The translations under genes and the position numbers were made by a program. The notes below the pieces were generated by a model. The model did not search any database, was not told the DNA's origin, and saw only the letters and a list, made by a program, of their open reading frames with translations. A DNA stretch of 64,000 nucleotides, from the NCBI GenBank assembly GCA_050011315.1, contig JBEKJI010000008.1, forward strand, positions 6,438-70,437, in the 5' to 3' direction. Positions within the stretch are counted from its first letter, which is position 1, and every line of letters begins with the position of its first letter. The stretch comes from Fen-549 sp050011315. Lineage in GTDB: Bacteria > Actinomycetota > Thermoleophilia > Gaiellales > Gaiellaceae. This document shows, in pieces, positions 1 to 6,432 of the stretch.

Positions 1-2
1 CG

Positions 3-503
3 AGCCGGAAAGGCCCGGCGCAGCTTCTGTTCCGCGACGCGAGCGCCACCGAGCCCAAGTGGTCGGGCGACGGGTCTCTGATCGCCTTCGTACGGGGTCG
101 CTCGGCCCGTCCCGATCAGCGGGCGATCTGGGTGATGGGCGCGGACGGGAGTCACCCTCGCTTCCTCGTGCGCGGAGATGATCCCTCCTTCTCTCCCGAT
201 GGAACCACGGTGGCCTTCAGTGGCGCCGAAGGCGTCTACGCGCTCGGGCTCTCGGGAGGAGCGCCGCGGCTGCTCGTGCGCCACGGCTACCAGCCCGTCT
301 GGTCGCCCCACGGCGTCTACCTCGCCTACAAGCGCCAGACGAGTAACTGCGGCGAGGCGGGCTGCCACGAGCGGGTCTGGATCGTTCCCAGATCGGGCGG
401 GGCGGCCACGATGCTAAAGCCCGAGTTCTTCGAGAGCGGAGATCTGACCTGGACGAGCGCGGCTCCGCCGGAGAAGACGGTCTCGATCAGCCTGCCCGAT
501 TAG
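3..503 (+). CDS. TolB/PD40-like beta-propeller protein, C-terminal part (5' end outside window)
   Basis: The open frame enters from the left edge and ends at TAG 501-503, so only about 166 C-terminal residues are seen. They contain repeated propeller-blade motifs of the TolB/PD40 type (PKWSGDGSLIAFVRG, DPSFSPDGTTVAFSG, QPVWSPHGVYLAYKR), each with the W/F-S-P-D/H-G core that precedes a hydrophobic strand. Such proteins are usually exported or periplasmic binding scaffolds. The signal peptide and any partner domain would lie upstream of the window. The segment YKRQTSNCGEAGCHERVW holds two cysteines that could pair. Family assignment is fairly secure; the specific role is unknown. Confidence 0.75.
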   Translation, partial: SRKGPAQLLFRDASATEPKWSGDGSLIAFVRGRSARPDQRAIWVMGADGSHPRFLVRGDDPSFSPDGTTVAFSGAEGVYALGLSGGAPRLLVRHGYQPVWSPHGVYLAYKRQTSNCGEAGCHERVWIVPRSGGAATMLKPEFFESGDLTWTSAAPPEKTVSISLPD

Positions 504-524
504 GAAAACGCCGGGGGTGCAAGC

Positions 525-755
525 TCAGGCGGCCGAGGAGACGAGCGGCCGCCGGAACTCGAGCTGGCGGTTGGTCGCATACGCGTAGGGGTGACGGAAG
601 ACCTCCATCGCCTCGCCCGGCTCGACCTCCATCGCGAATTCCTCGCCTTCCGCTTCGTCGACGACGACGACCGCGAGCTGGTCCGACTCCGGGCTCCAAA
701 GAAGTGAGACCTCAAAGCCGTCTACGGCACGGTAGTTGAGCTCTTTCAGCGTCAT
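525..755 (-). CDS. small conserved-type protein of unknown function (76 aa)
   Basis: A 76-residue acidic protein read from ATG at 755. It has alternating hydrophobic strands (YRAVDGFEVSLLWSPESDQL, AVVVVDEAEGEEFAMEV) and ends in RPLVSSAA, which suggests a small all-beta or beta-rich fold. There is no signal peptide and no membrane segment. It converges on the TolB-like gene with a gap of 21 bp. Codon use, with high GC at third positions, fits a real gene, and its three overlapping alternatives look like shadows. I do not recognise a named family; it resembles small hypothetical proteins common in actinobacteria. Confidence 0.6.
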   Translation of the reverse strand: MTLKELNYRAVDGFEVSLLWSPESDQLAVVVVDEAEGEEFAMEVEPGEAMEVFRHPYAYATNRQLEFRRPLVSSAA

Positions 756-1234
756 CTTGTCGCGGTAGTCGGTGTACGTCTTTCTATCCTGAGGGTCGCA
801 TCGGCGAAACCCGCTCGGGAATGCGGTTTCTGCTGATTCGCGTGCGGTCGATGCCGCGGAGATCCTCTCTCACTTCCTCGGCCGGCGGCTCCTCCCGGCC
901 GGGCGCGGCCGGCCTACGGAGCCGCCTGACACCGCTGACCGCACTTCGCTCTCCGGAGCCGTGTGTCGACAGTGTCTCCTCCGGCGAAGCGCGGCCAGCG
1001 GCGCCCCGAGAAAGCGAGAGGGCAATTCGTTCCTGTCCGGACCCGATCTCGGCCAACGGCGCCTACTGCCAGAACGTCTACCTAGTCACAGGCGACGACA
1101 CGGCGACGAACGAGTCGAACGGCACCGTCAACCTCGACGAGCTAGGGCGGCGCCTGGCGGAGACGGCGCCGTCTTCCACCTAGGCGCCCGCTCTGATCGG
1201 GGGCCGATTCGGTTGCGGCCGTTGCTTCGGGCGC
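756..1234. other. 479-bp gap without a convincing gene
   Basis: A plus-strand frame at 821-1183 is open but begins with low-complexity, Arg/Ser-rich sequence typical of a shadow frame. Only its last 48 residues (from CPDPISANGAYCQNVY) look protein-like, so this could be the remnant of a decayed gene. A GC-rich dyad around GGCGCC lies near 1147-1175. I see no tRNA, terminator with a T tract, or known RNA here. Confidence 0.3.
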
Positions 1235-2173
1235 TCAGCTCCGCGGTTGCGGAAGATCCATGTGCTCGAAGTGCGTCATGCGCCGGAACTCGTTGAAGCG
1301 CGACTCGATCTCGGGGGTGGTGAGGCGGGCGACGCGCTCGGTGCCGAACTCCTCGACGTTGAAGGAGGCCAGCGTCGAGCCGTAGACCATGGCGGCTCGA
1401 ACCAGTTCCTCGGTCAGCTTGCTCCCGGCGTGGGCGGCGAGGAAGCCGGCGAATCCACCGGCAAAGCTGTCGCCGGCGCCGGTCGGATCGGTGACGCTCT
1501 CGAGCGGGTAGGCCGGCAGCGAGAAGAACCCCTCCTCGGTGAAGAGCGCTGCGCCGTACTCGCCCTGCTTGACCACGATCACGCTCGGGCCCCACTCGCG
1601 GATGCGCCTGGCCGCGCGGCTCAGGTTCGCCTCGTCGGTGAGCTGGCGCACCTCGGCGTCGTTGAGCAGCACGGCGTCGACCAGCTTGATCGCCTCGACG
1701 AGCGAGTCGCGCGTGTTCTCGATCCAGTAGTTCATCGAGTCGAGCGCGGCGAAGCTGGCCCCAGGGCACTGCTCGCGCACCTGCCGCTGCAGTTCGGGCT
1801 GGATGTTGGCCAGGAAGAGCGCCTCCGAGGAGCGCGAGAGATCGGAGAGCTTGGGCTGGAAGTCGGCGAAGACGTTCAGGCGCGTCTCCAGTGTCTTGGC
1901 GATGTTCAGGTCGAAGTCGTAGTGCCCGCGCCAGAAGAAGGTCTCGCCGCCCGGAACCACCTCGACGTCGCGAATGTCGATCCCGCGTCCTTCGAGCACC
2001 GCCCGCTCGGGCTCGCCGAAGTCGTCACCCACGACTCCTACCAGTCGCACCTGGGTGAAATAGCTGGCCGCGAGCGAAAAGTGCACGGCCGAGCCGCCGA
2101 GCACGCGCTCCCGCACTCCGAAGGGAGTGGCGATGCTGTCGAATGCGACCGAGCCGACGACGGTTAGGGCCAT
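1235..2173 (-). CDS. PfkB-family sugar/nucleoside kinase
   Basis: A 312-residue member of the ribokinase/PfkB superfamily, which phosphorylates a sugar or nucleoside hydroxyl with ATP in the cytoplasm. The N-terminus GSVAFDSIATPFG with GGSAVHFSLAAS (residues 7-37) is the substrate-side Gly-rich region. PfkB signature 2 is at residues 229-240 (DPTGAGDSFAGG), with D235 as catalytic base. Length is typical. Start is ATG at 2173. It is transcribed away from the DAHP synthase gene, with a short family-1 repeat in the divergent spacer. The substrate cannot be told from sequence; an adenosine or ribose type is possible. Confidence 0.85.
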   Translation of the reverse strand: MALTVVGSVAFDSIATPFGVRERVLGGSAVHFSLAASYFTQVRLVGVVGDDFGEPERAVLEGRGIDIRDVEVVPGGETFFWRGHYDFDLNIAKTLETRLNVFADFQPKLSDLSRSSEALFLANIQPELQRQVREQCPGASFAALDSMNYWIENTRDSLVEAIKLVDAVLLNDAEVRQLTDEANLSRAARRIREWGPSVIVVKQGEYGAALFTEEGFFSLPAYPLESVTDPTGAGDSFAGGFAGFLAAHAGSKLTEELVRAAMVYGSTLASFNVEEFGTERVARLTTPEIESRFNEFRRMTHFEHMDLPQPRS

Positions 2174-2187
2174 CGCCCCGAAGCTTA

Positions 2188-2231
2188 GAGCCTGTTCCGC
2201 CAGGCCTGCACATCCCTGCCGGGAAAGGCTC
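2188..2231 (+). repeat. family-1 repeat, internally deleted copy S1 (44 bp)
   Basis: The copy consists of the left about 24 bp of the full element (GAGCCTGTTCCGCCAGGCCT...) joined directly to its right about 20 bp (ATCCCTGCCGGGAAAGGCTC). The terminal inverted repeats pair as GAGCCTGTTCC with GGGAAAGGCTC. It is flanked by TA on both sides (2186-2187 and 2232-2233). It lies in the divergent spacer between the PfkB and DAHP synthase genes. Confidence 0.7.
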
Positions 2232-2309
2232 TATTCGGTGCGAGGCCTCGAATAGCTCGCGAACGAACGCTGCGAGGATCGGGCGCTCGCAAGTAACGTA
2301 TATGGGCGT

Positions 2310-3653
2310 ATGACGGCGAAAACCTGGCATCCATCCTCTTGGCGCGCCTATCCAACGGCTCAGCAACCGGACTGGCCTGCTTCCGACATCGCCGCCGAGG
2401 TCGTCGAAGAGCTGCGCTCCCAGCCGCCGCTCGTTTTTGCGGGGGAGGCCCGTCGTTTGCGGGAGTCGCTCGCGCAGGTTTCGGCCGGCAAGGCCTTCTG
2501 CCTCCAGGCCGGCGACTGTGCCGAGTCCTTCCACGAGCACTCGGCGATCTCGATCCGCGAGCGCCTCAAGGTGATCCTGCAGATGTCCGCCGTCATGACC
2601 TACGCCGCCAGTGTTCCGGTCGTGCGCATGGGCCGGATAGCCGGACAGTTCGTGAAGCCCCGCTCCTCGCCTACGGAGAAGGTCGGCGACCGCGAGATCC
2701 CTTCCTTCCGCGGGCACATGGTCAACAGCGAGGAGGAGACCGAAGAGGCTCGCATCCCCGATCCGGCGCGCATGCTCAGGGCTTACAACCAGGCCGCCTC
2801 GACGCTCAACCTGCTACGCGCCTTCACCAAGGGCGGCTTTGCCGATCTCTCGCAGGTGCACGCCTGGAACCAGGAGTTCGTGACCGCCTCACCGGAAGGC
2901 CGCCGCTACGAGCAGATCGCCAGCGAGATCGATCGCGCGCTCGCCTTCATGAGCGCCTGCGGGGTAGACATGCACAACGCTGCTTTGCACCAGGTCGATA
3001 TCTGGACCTGCCACGAGGGACTGCTGCTCGACTACGAGGAGGCGCTCACTCGCTGCGACTCCCTCACCGGCGACTGGTACGACTGCTCGGCGCACATGCT
3101 CTGGATCGGCGAGCGTACGCGGCAGCCGGACGGCGCCCACGTCGAGTTCTTCTCCGGGGTGCATAACCCGATCGGCGTCAAGCTCGGCCCGAGCGCCACT
3201 CCCGAGCAGGTGCTCGAGCTGTGCGAGCGGCTTGATCCCGGCAGGATTCCGGGGCGCCTGACTCTGATCACGCGCCTGGGCGCCGACGAGGTCGAGCGAA
3301 CGCTACGCCCGATCCTGGCCGCCGTACGCGACTCCGGATCTCCGGTCGTCTGGATTTGCGACCCCATGCACGCCAACACGATCACGACCGAGAGCGGCCG
3401 CAAGACGCGCCGCTTCAGCGACATCATGGCCGAGATCGAGGGCTTCTTCGCCGCCCATACCGCCGAGGGTACCTGGCCCGGCGGCGTGCATCTGGAGATC
3501 ACCGGCGGTGACGTGACCGAGTGCCTCGGCGGCGGCGAGCAACTCTCCGAGGCGGGGCTGGAAGAGGCCTACCAAACGCTCTGCGACCCGCGCCTGAACG
3601 CGCGCCAGTCGCTCGATCTGGCCTTCCATCTCGCCGAGTTGATGCGGCGCTAG
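2310..3653 (+). CDS. aroG: 3-deoxy-D-arabino-heptulosonate 7-phosphate synthase, class II
   Basis: A 447-residue class II (plant/mycobacterial type) DAHP synthase. It condenses phosphoenolpyruvate and erythrose 4-phosphate in the first step of the shikimate pathway. Family hallmarks are the N-terminal WRAYPTAQQPDWP, the metal and substrate region FCLQAGDCAESF (about residues 63-74), MGRIAGQFVKPRS, WICDPMHANT, and the late HLEITGGDVTECLGG with metal ligands. Length is normal. Start ATG 2310 follows a short spacer containing the AT-rich TAACGTATATGGG, which could be a promoter -10 for a short leader. No other shikimate gene is adjacent. Confidence 0.95.
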   Translation: MTAKTWHPSSWRAYPTAQQPDWPASDIAAEVVEELRSQPPLVFAGEARRLRESLAQVSAGKAFCLQAGDCAESFHEHSAISIRERLKVILQMSAVMTYAASVPVVRMGRIAGQFVKPRSSPTEKVGDREIPSFRGHMVNSEEETEEARIPDPARMLRAYNQAASTLNLLRAFTKGGFADLSQVHAWNQEFVTASPEGRRYEQIASEIDRALAFMSACGVDMHNAALHQVDIWTCHEGLLLDYEEALTRCDSLTGDWYDCSAHMLWIGERTRQPDGAHVEFFSGVHNPIGVKLGPSATPEQVLELCERLDPGRIPGRLTLITRLGADEVERTLRPILAAVRDSGSPVVWICDPMHANTITTESGRKTRRFSDIMAEIEGFFAAHTAEGTWPGGVHLEITGGDVTECLGGGEQLSEAGLEEAYQTLCDPRLNARQSLDLAFHLAELMRR

Positions 3654-3778
3654 CGGGAAGACATTTCCTCGCGTGAGCCCAGCGCGATCGCAGTCTCGCG
3701 GCCGTGGTTTCGGCAACCGCGCTTCCGGCGATCAGGAACCACTACTCTTGGAGAGCACGCGCCGGCGTTCTGAACCCC

Positions 3779-4168
3779 ATGACGAGTATCGAGATCCCTT
3801 ATTCGATTGCCGCGGCGCTCCCGACGCTTTCGGTACTCGACATCACGAACGACGTCAAACGCGCACTCGCCGGGGGCGATTACGAGAGCGGAGTCGCGCT
3901 CGTCTCGCCGCGTGAGGAGCGTGCGCTGGTGCGCCTCAACGAACGAGAGTCGGGCATCTTCGAGGACTTCGAGACGCTGCTCGAGCGTCTCGTTCCCTGC
4001 GATCAGGCCGAGCGTGAGGCGCTGCTCACCTTTTTGCTTGGCCCTCGCGGCGAGCAGATCCCCTTCTTCTCGCGCCGCCTGCAGCTAGGGGAGTGGCAGC
4101 GGGTCTTGCTGGTGGCCTTCGACGGCAGCTGCGATCCCGGCTGGCAGCTGACCATGATCGGCGAGTGA
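3779..4168 (+). CDS. YjbQ/UPF0047-like protein lacking the HTT motif
   Basis: A 129-residue protein read from ATG 3779; an in-frame start 25 codons upstream gives an N-terminus that does not fit the family. The second half matches UPF0047/YjbQ in layout: ESGIFEDFETLLERLVP, FLLGPRGEQIPFFSRRL, then LGEWQRVLLVAFDG. That family (secondary thiamine-phosphate synthase-like) normally carries a His-Thr-Thr motif in the strand before the NE helix. Here that place reads SPREERALVRLNE, so the histidine is missing. The fold assignment is likely and catalytic function is doubtful. It lies between aroG and thyX on the same strand. Confidence 0.65.
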   Translation: MTSIEIPYSIAAALPTLSVLDITNDVKRALAGGDYESGVALVSPREERALVRLNERESGIFEDFETLLERLVPCDQAEREALLTFLLGPRGEQIPFFSRRLQLGEWQRVLLVAFDGSCDPGWQLTMIGE

Positions 4169-4224
4169 GCCCGACCCTGCGCGCTCCTGTTCCGTTTCGT
4201 CCCGGCGCCATCTAAGCTCCCTTC

Positions 4225-4926
4225 GTGGCCGGCGCAGACGTCCCCGAAGGCACCATCCGCGTTCTCGATCACGGCTTTGTCCGCCTCGACGACGCGATGG
4301 CGAGCGACCTCTCGGTGGTCAACGCCGCCCGCGTCAGCTTCGCCCGTAGCAAGCAGGAGCTGGAGGCGGAGGACGAAGGCCTGATCGGCTTTCTGCTGCG
4401 AAACCGGCACGGAACTCCCTTCGAGCACAACGCCTTCCGCTTCCACGTGCGCTGCCCGATCTTCGTCATGCGTGAGTGGATCAGGCACCGCTGGTCGTCG
4501 TTCAACGAGTTCAGCATGCGCTATTCGCGCGCCAGCGACGAGTTCTATATCCCGGCTGCCGAAGACGTGCGCCAACAGGTCGGAAAGCCCGGCTCCTACT
4601 CCTTCGAGCCGGTCGAGCCCGAGCTGGCCGAAAGCACTCGCATGGAGATCGAGACCGTCTGCGAGGCCGCTTACGCGGCCTATCACCGCCTGGTCGAAGC
4701 GGGCGTGGCGCGCGAGTTGGCGCGGACGGTTCTACCGGTCGCTGCCTACACCGAGTTCTACTGGACGGTCAACGCCCGCTCGCTGATGAACTTCCTCTCG
4801 TTGCGAAACGCCGAGACCGCGCAACGCGAGATCCGCCGCTACGCCGAGGCGGTCGAGAGCCTGTTCGCCGAGCGAATGCCGATCACGCACGCCGCCTTTC
4901 TCGCGGCCGGCCGCACTCCGCCATAG
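4225..4926 (+). CDS. thyX: flavin-dependent thymidylate synthase
   Basis: A 233-residue ThyX, which makes dTMP from dUMP using methylenetetrahydrofolate, FAD and NADPH. The diagnostic RHRX7S motif is present at residues 87-97 (RHRWSSFNEFS), followed by MRYSRASDEFYIP. Downstream come the dUMP/FAD residues in RELARTVLPVAAYTEFYWTVNARSLMNFL. Start is GTG 4225. The gene ends in TAG, whose last G is the first base of family-1 repeat copy A, so the repeat abuts or supplies the stop codon. The final residues AGRTPP may therefore reflect an altered C-terminus. Confidence 0.95.
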   Translation: MAGADVPEGTIRVLDHGFVRLDDAMASDLSVVNAARVSFARSKQELEAEDEGLIGFLLRNRHGTPFEHNAFRFHVRCPIFVMREWIRHRWSSFNEFSMRYSRASDEFYIPAAEDVRQQVGKPGSYSFEPVEPELAESTRMEIETVCEAAYAAYHRLVEAGVARELARTVLPVAAYTEFYWTVNARSLMNFLSLRNAETAQREIRRYAEAVESLFAERMPITHAAFLAAGRTPP

Positions 4927-5084
4927 AGCCTATTCCACTAGGCCTGCACGCCCGAGGCGGCCGATCCGCGGCGCCAGCAACCGCAGGGCCGCTCACCGCA
5001 CTACCAGTGCGCCTTCACAACCCTTCGGCCACTGGCATCCACGGCTTGACCCCCTCGGACGCACATCCCTACCGAAATATGCTC
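4926..5084 (+). mobile_element. family-1 MITE-like element, full copy A (159 bp)
   Basis: Terminal repeats are GAGCCTATTCC on the left and, on the opposite strand, GAGCATATTTC on the right. The interior carries the conserved hairpin CGCACTACCAGTGCG at 4997-5011 and the block TGGCATCCACGG. It is about 92% identical to the reverse complement of copy D at 59243-59401. TA precedes the left end (4924-4925); the right flank is TC. It sits between convergent thyX and the 5085-5645 gene and touches both stop codons. Confidence 0.75.
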
Positions 5085-5645
5085 TCAGCCCCGAGGCGAG
5101 CGAAGTAGGGTCTTTCCCAGCTGGCCTGCCTCTTTCGGGGCGGTCGTGATCAGCCAGCCGCTCGGCTCGGCCGGCAGGTTGGGGCAATTGAGGTGAACCT
5201 GAGTCGTGCCCGTGCCGACGCCAAAATGGCCGCAGAGCTCCGGTGACTCGCCGTTGCGAATCACAGAGAGGGTGTAGGCCGCACCAGCCGGAAGTATTCG
5301 CAGCCCGCGCACCGTGACGAGAAGCGGCGTGTTTCCGCTGCGGTCGATCGCGCCTCCCTGCACGCTGCCCACGGCGAGTGGAGCAGCGCCGGTTCCGCGC
5401 AGCGGTGAGTACCAATCCGTGTGAAAGGTGTCGTCGCGCATCCCGACGCCGTACCCGGTGAAGAAGAGCGCGATGCCAACGAGCACGAGCGCGAGCAGTA
5501 CCAGCTCGCCTCGCCAGCCGCTGAGCCAGCGCGGAATCACGCCCGCCGCCTGCGAAGCTGCCGATCGCGATCGCTCGGACGAGGTCGAGGCGCGCTTCGT
5601 AACCGAGGTTGTTCGCGACCGAAGATCAGGCACAGCCGGAGTCAT
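5085..5645 (-). CDS. single-pass membrane protein, possible anti-sigma-factor-like extracytoplasmic domain
   Basis: A 186-residue protein with a basic, Ser/Arg-rich cytoplasmic N-terminus (about residues 1-45), one transmembrane segment (ELVLLALVLVGIALFFTGYG) and an outside domain of about 115 residues. That domain reads like the C-terminal region of RskA-type anti-sigma factors: TPLLVTVRGLRILPAGAAYT, LCGHFGVGTG, PAEPSGWLITT. A zinc-binding anti-sigma domain is not visible and no sigma gene is adjacent, so an actual anti-sigma role is only a suggestion. It diverges from plsY, and its 3' end meets repeat copy A. Confidence 0.6.
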   Translation of the reverse strand: MTPAVPDLRSRTTSVTKRASTSSERSRSAASQAAGVIPRWLSGWRGELVLLALVLVGIALFFTGYGVGMRDDTFHTDWYSPLRGTGAAPLAVGSVQGGAIDRSGNTPLLVTVRGLRILPAGAAYTLSVIRNGESPELCGHFGVGTGTTQVHLNCPNLPAEPSGWLITTAPKEAGQLGKTLLRSPRG

Positions 5646-5781
5646 AGCACTCGCGCCCCTTCGTTCGCAGGATCGGGCGCGGCGCTATGCTGCGCGCTGG
5701 CCGGAAGCGGCTCCTTCTCCCTGGAAGGACTCGAGTCCGGTCGCTGGAGATGACTACCCTCGTGATCGAAGTTCGGGATAC

Positions 5782-6405
5782 GTGAGCGTCGCGGTTCTGC
5801 TCGTCGTTGCCGGCTATCTCGCCGGCAGCATGCCGTTCGGCTACTGGATCGTTCGCCTGCTGCGCGGCGAGGACATCCGGCTGCACGGCTCAGGCAACAT
5901 CGGCGGCACCAACGTCTGGCGCAGCTTCGGCGCGCGCTTCGCCGTTCCGGTCATTCTCCTCGACATTCTCAAGGGCCTCATCCCCGCTCTGATCGCTTCG
6001 TTGACCCGTGGCGCGCTCGTTGCCGTTCTGACCGGCGCGGCGGCGATGCTCGGACACTGGCGCCCGCTCTTCTTGCGCTTCCGTCGCGGCGGCAAGATGG
6101 TCGCCACCTGTGGTGGGGCCGTGATCGGGATCGCGCCGCTGGTGGCCGCCGTCGGAGTCGTCGTCTGGGCGGTCGTGTTTGTCACCGGTCGCTACGCCTC
6201 GCTCGCCTCGATCCTCGCTGCAGTCTCGCTGGCCCCCGCGGCAATCCTCCTCGGACAGCCGCTGCTCGTGATCATCTTCATGGGCGCGGCCGCCCTGGCC
6301 ATCATCTGGCTGCATCGCGCCAACATCGGTCGTCTTGCACGCGGTCAGGAGCATCGCTTCCAGCTCTGGCGCAGGTTCCGGCGGATGTCTACGGGTCAGG
6401 TCTAG
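5782..6405 (+). CDS. plsY: acyl-phosphate:glycerol-3-phosphate acyltransferase PlsY
   Basis: A 207-residue integral membrane enzyme that transfers an acyl group from acyl-phosphate to glycerol 3-phosphate, the first step of phospholipid synthesis. It shows the PlsY order: N-terminal helix with AGYLAGSMPFGYWIVRLL, the glycerol-3-phosphate loop GSGNIGGTNVWRSFG, a second motif RRGGKMVATCGG (usually GGKGVAT), then further helices and a basic C-terminus. I choose GTG 5782 because the family starts directly with the first helix. The frame is open further upstream, but that part lacks family character. It converges on the 6433-8943 gene. Confidence 0.9.
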   Translation: MSVAVLLVVAGYLAGSMPFGYWIVRLLRGEDIRLHGSGNIGGTNVWRSFGARFAVPVILLDILKGLIPALIASLTRGALVAVLTGAAAMLGHWRPLFLRFRRGGKMVATCGGAVIGIAPLVAAVGVVVWAVVFVTGRYASLASILAAVSLAPAAILLGQPLLVIIFMGAAALAIIWLHRANIGRLARGQEHRFQLWRRFRRMSTGQV

Positions 6406-6432
6406 GAGAACGTCTCCAGCCCGGCTGTCCGC

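Noticed and set aside
4476..5108. Open frames running through the family-1 repeats (also 58271-59485, 26043-26225)
   Set aside because: They read the same element-encoded segment (LTALPVRLHNPS-like) at each copy, in frames fused to antisense or shifted parts of real genes, without starts or ribosome-binding sites. The element has no coding capacity of its own.
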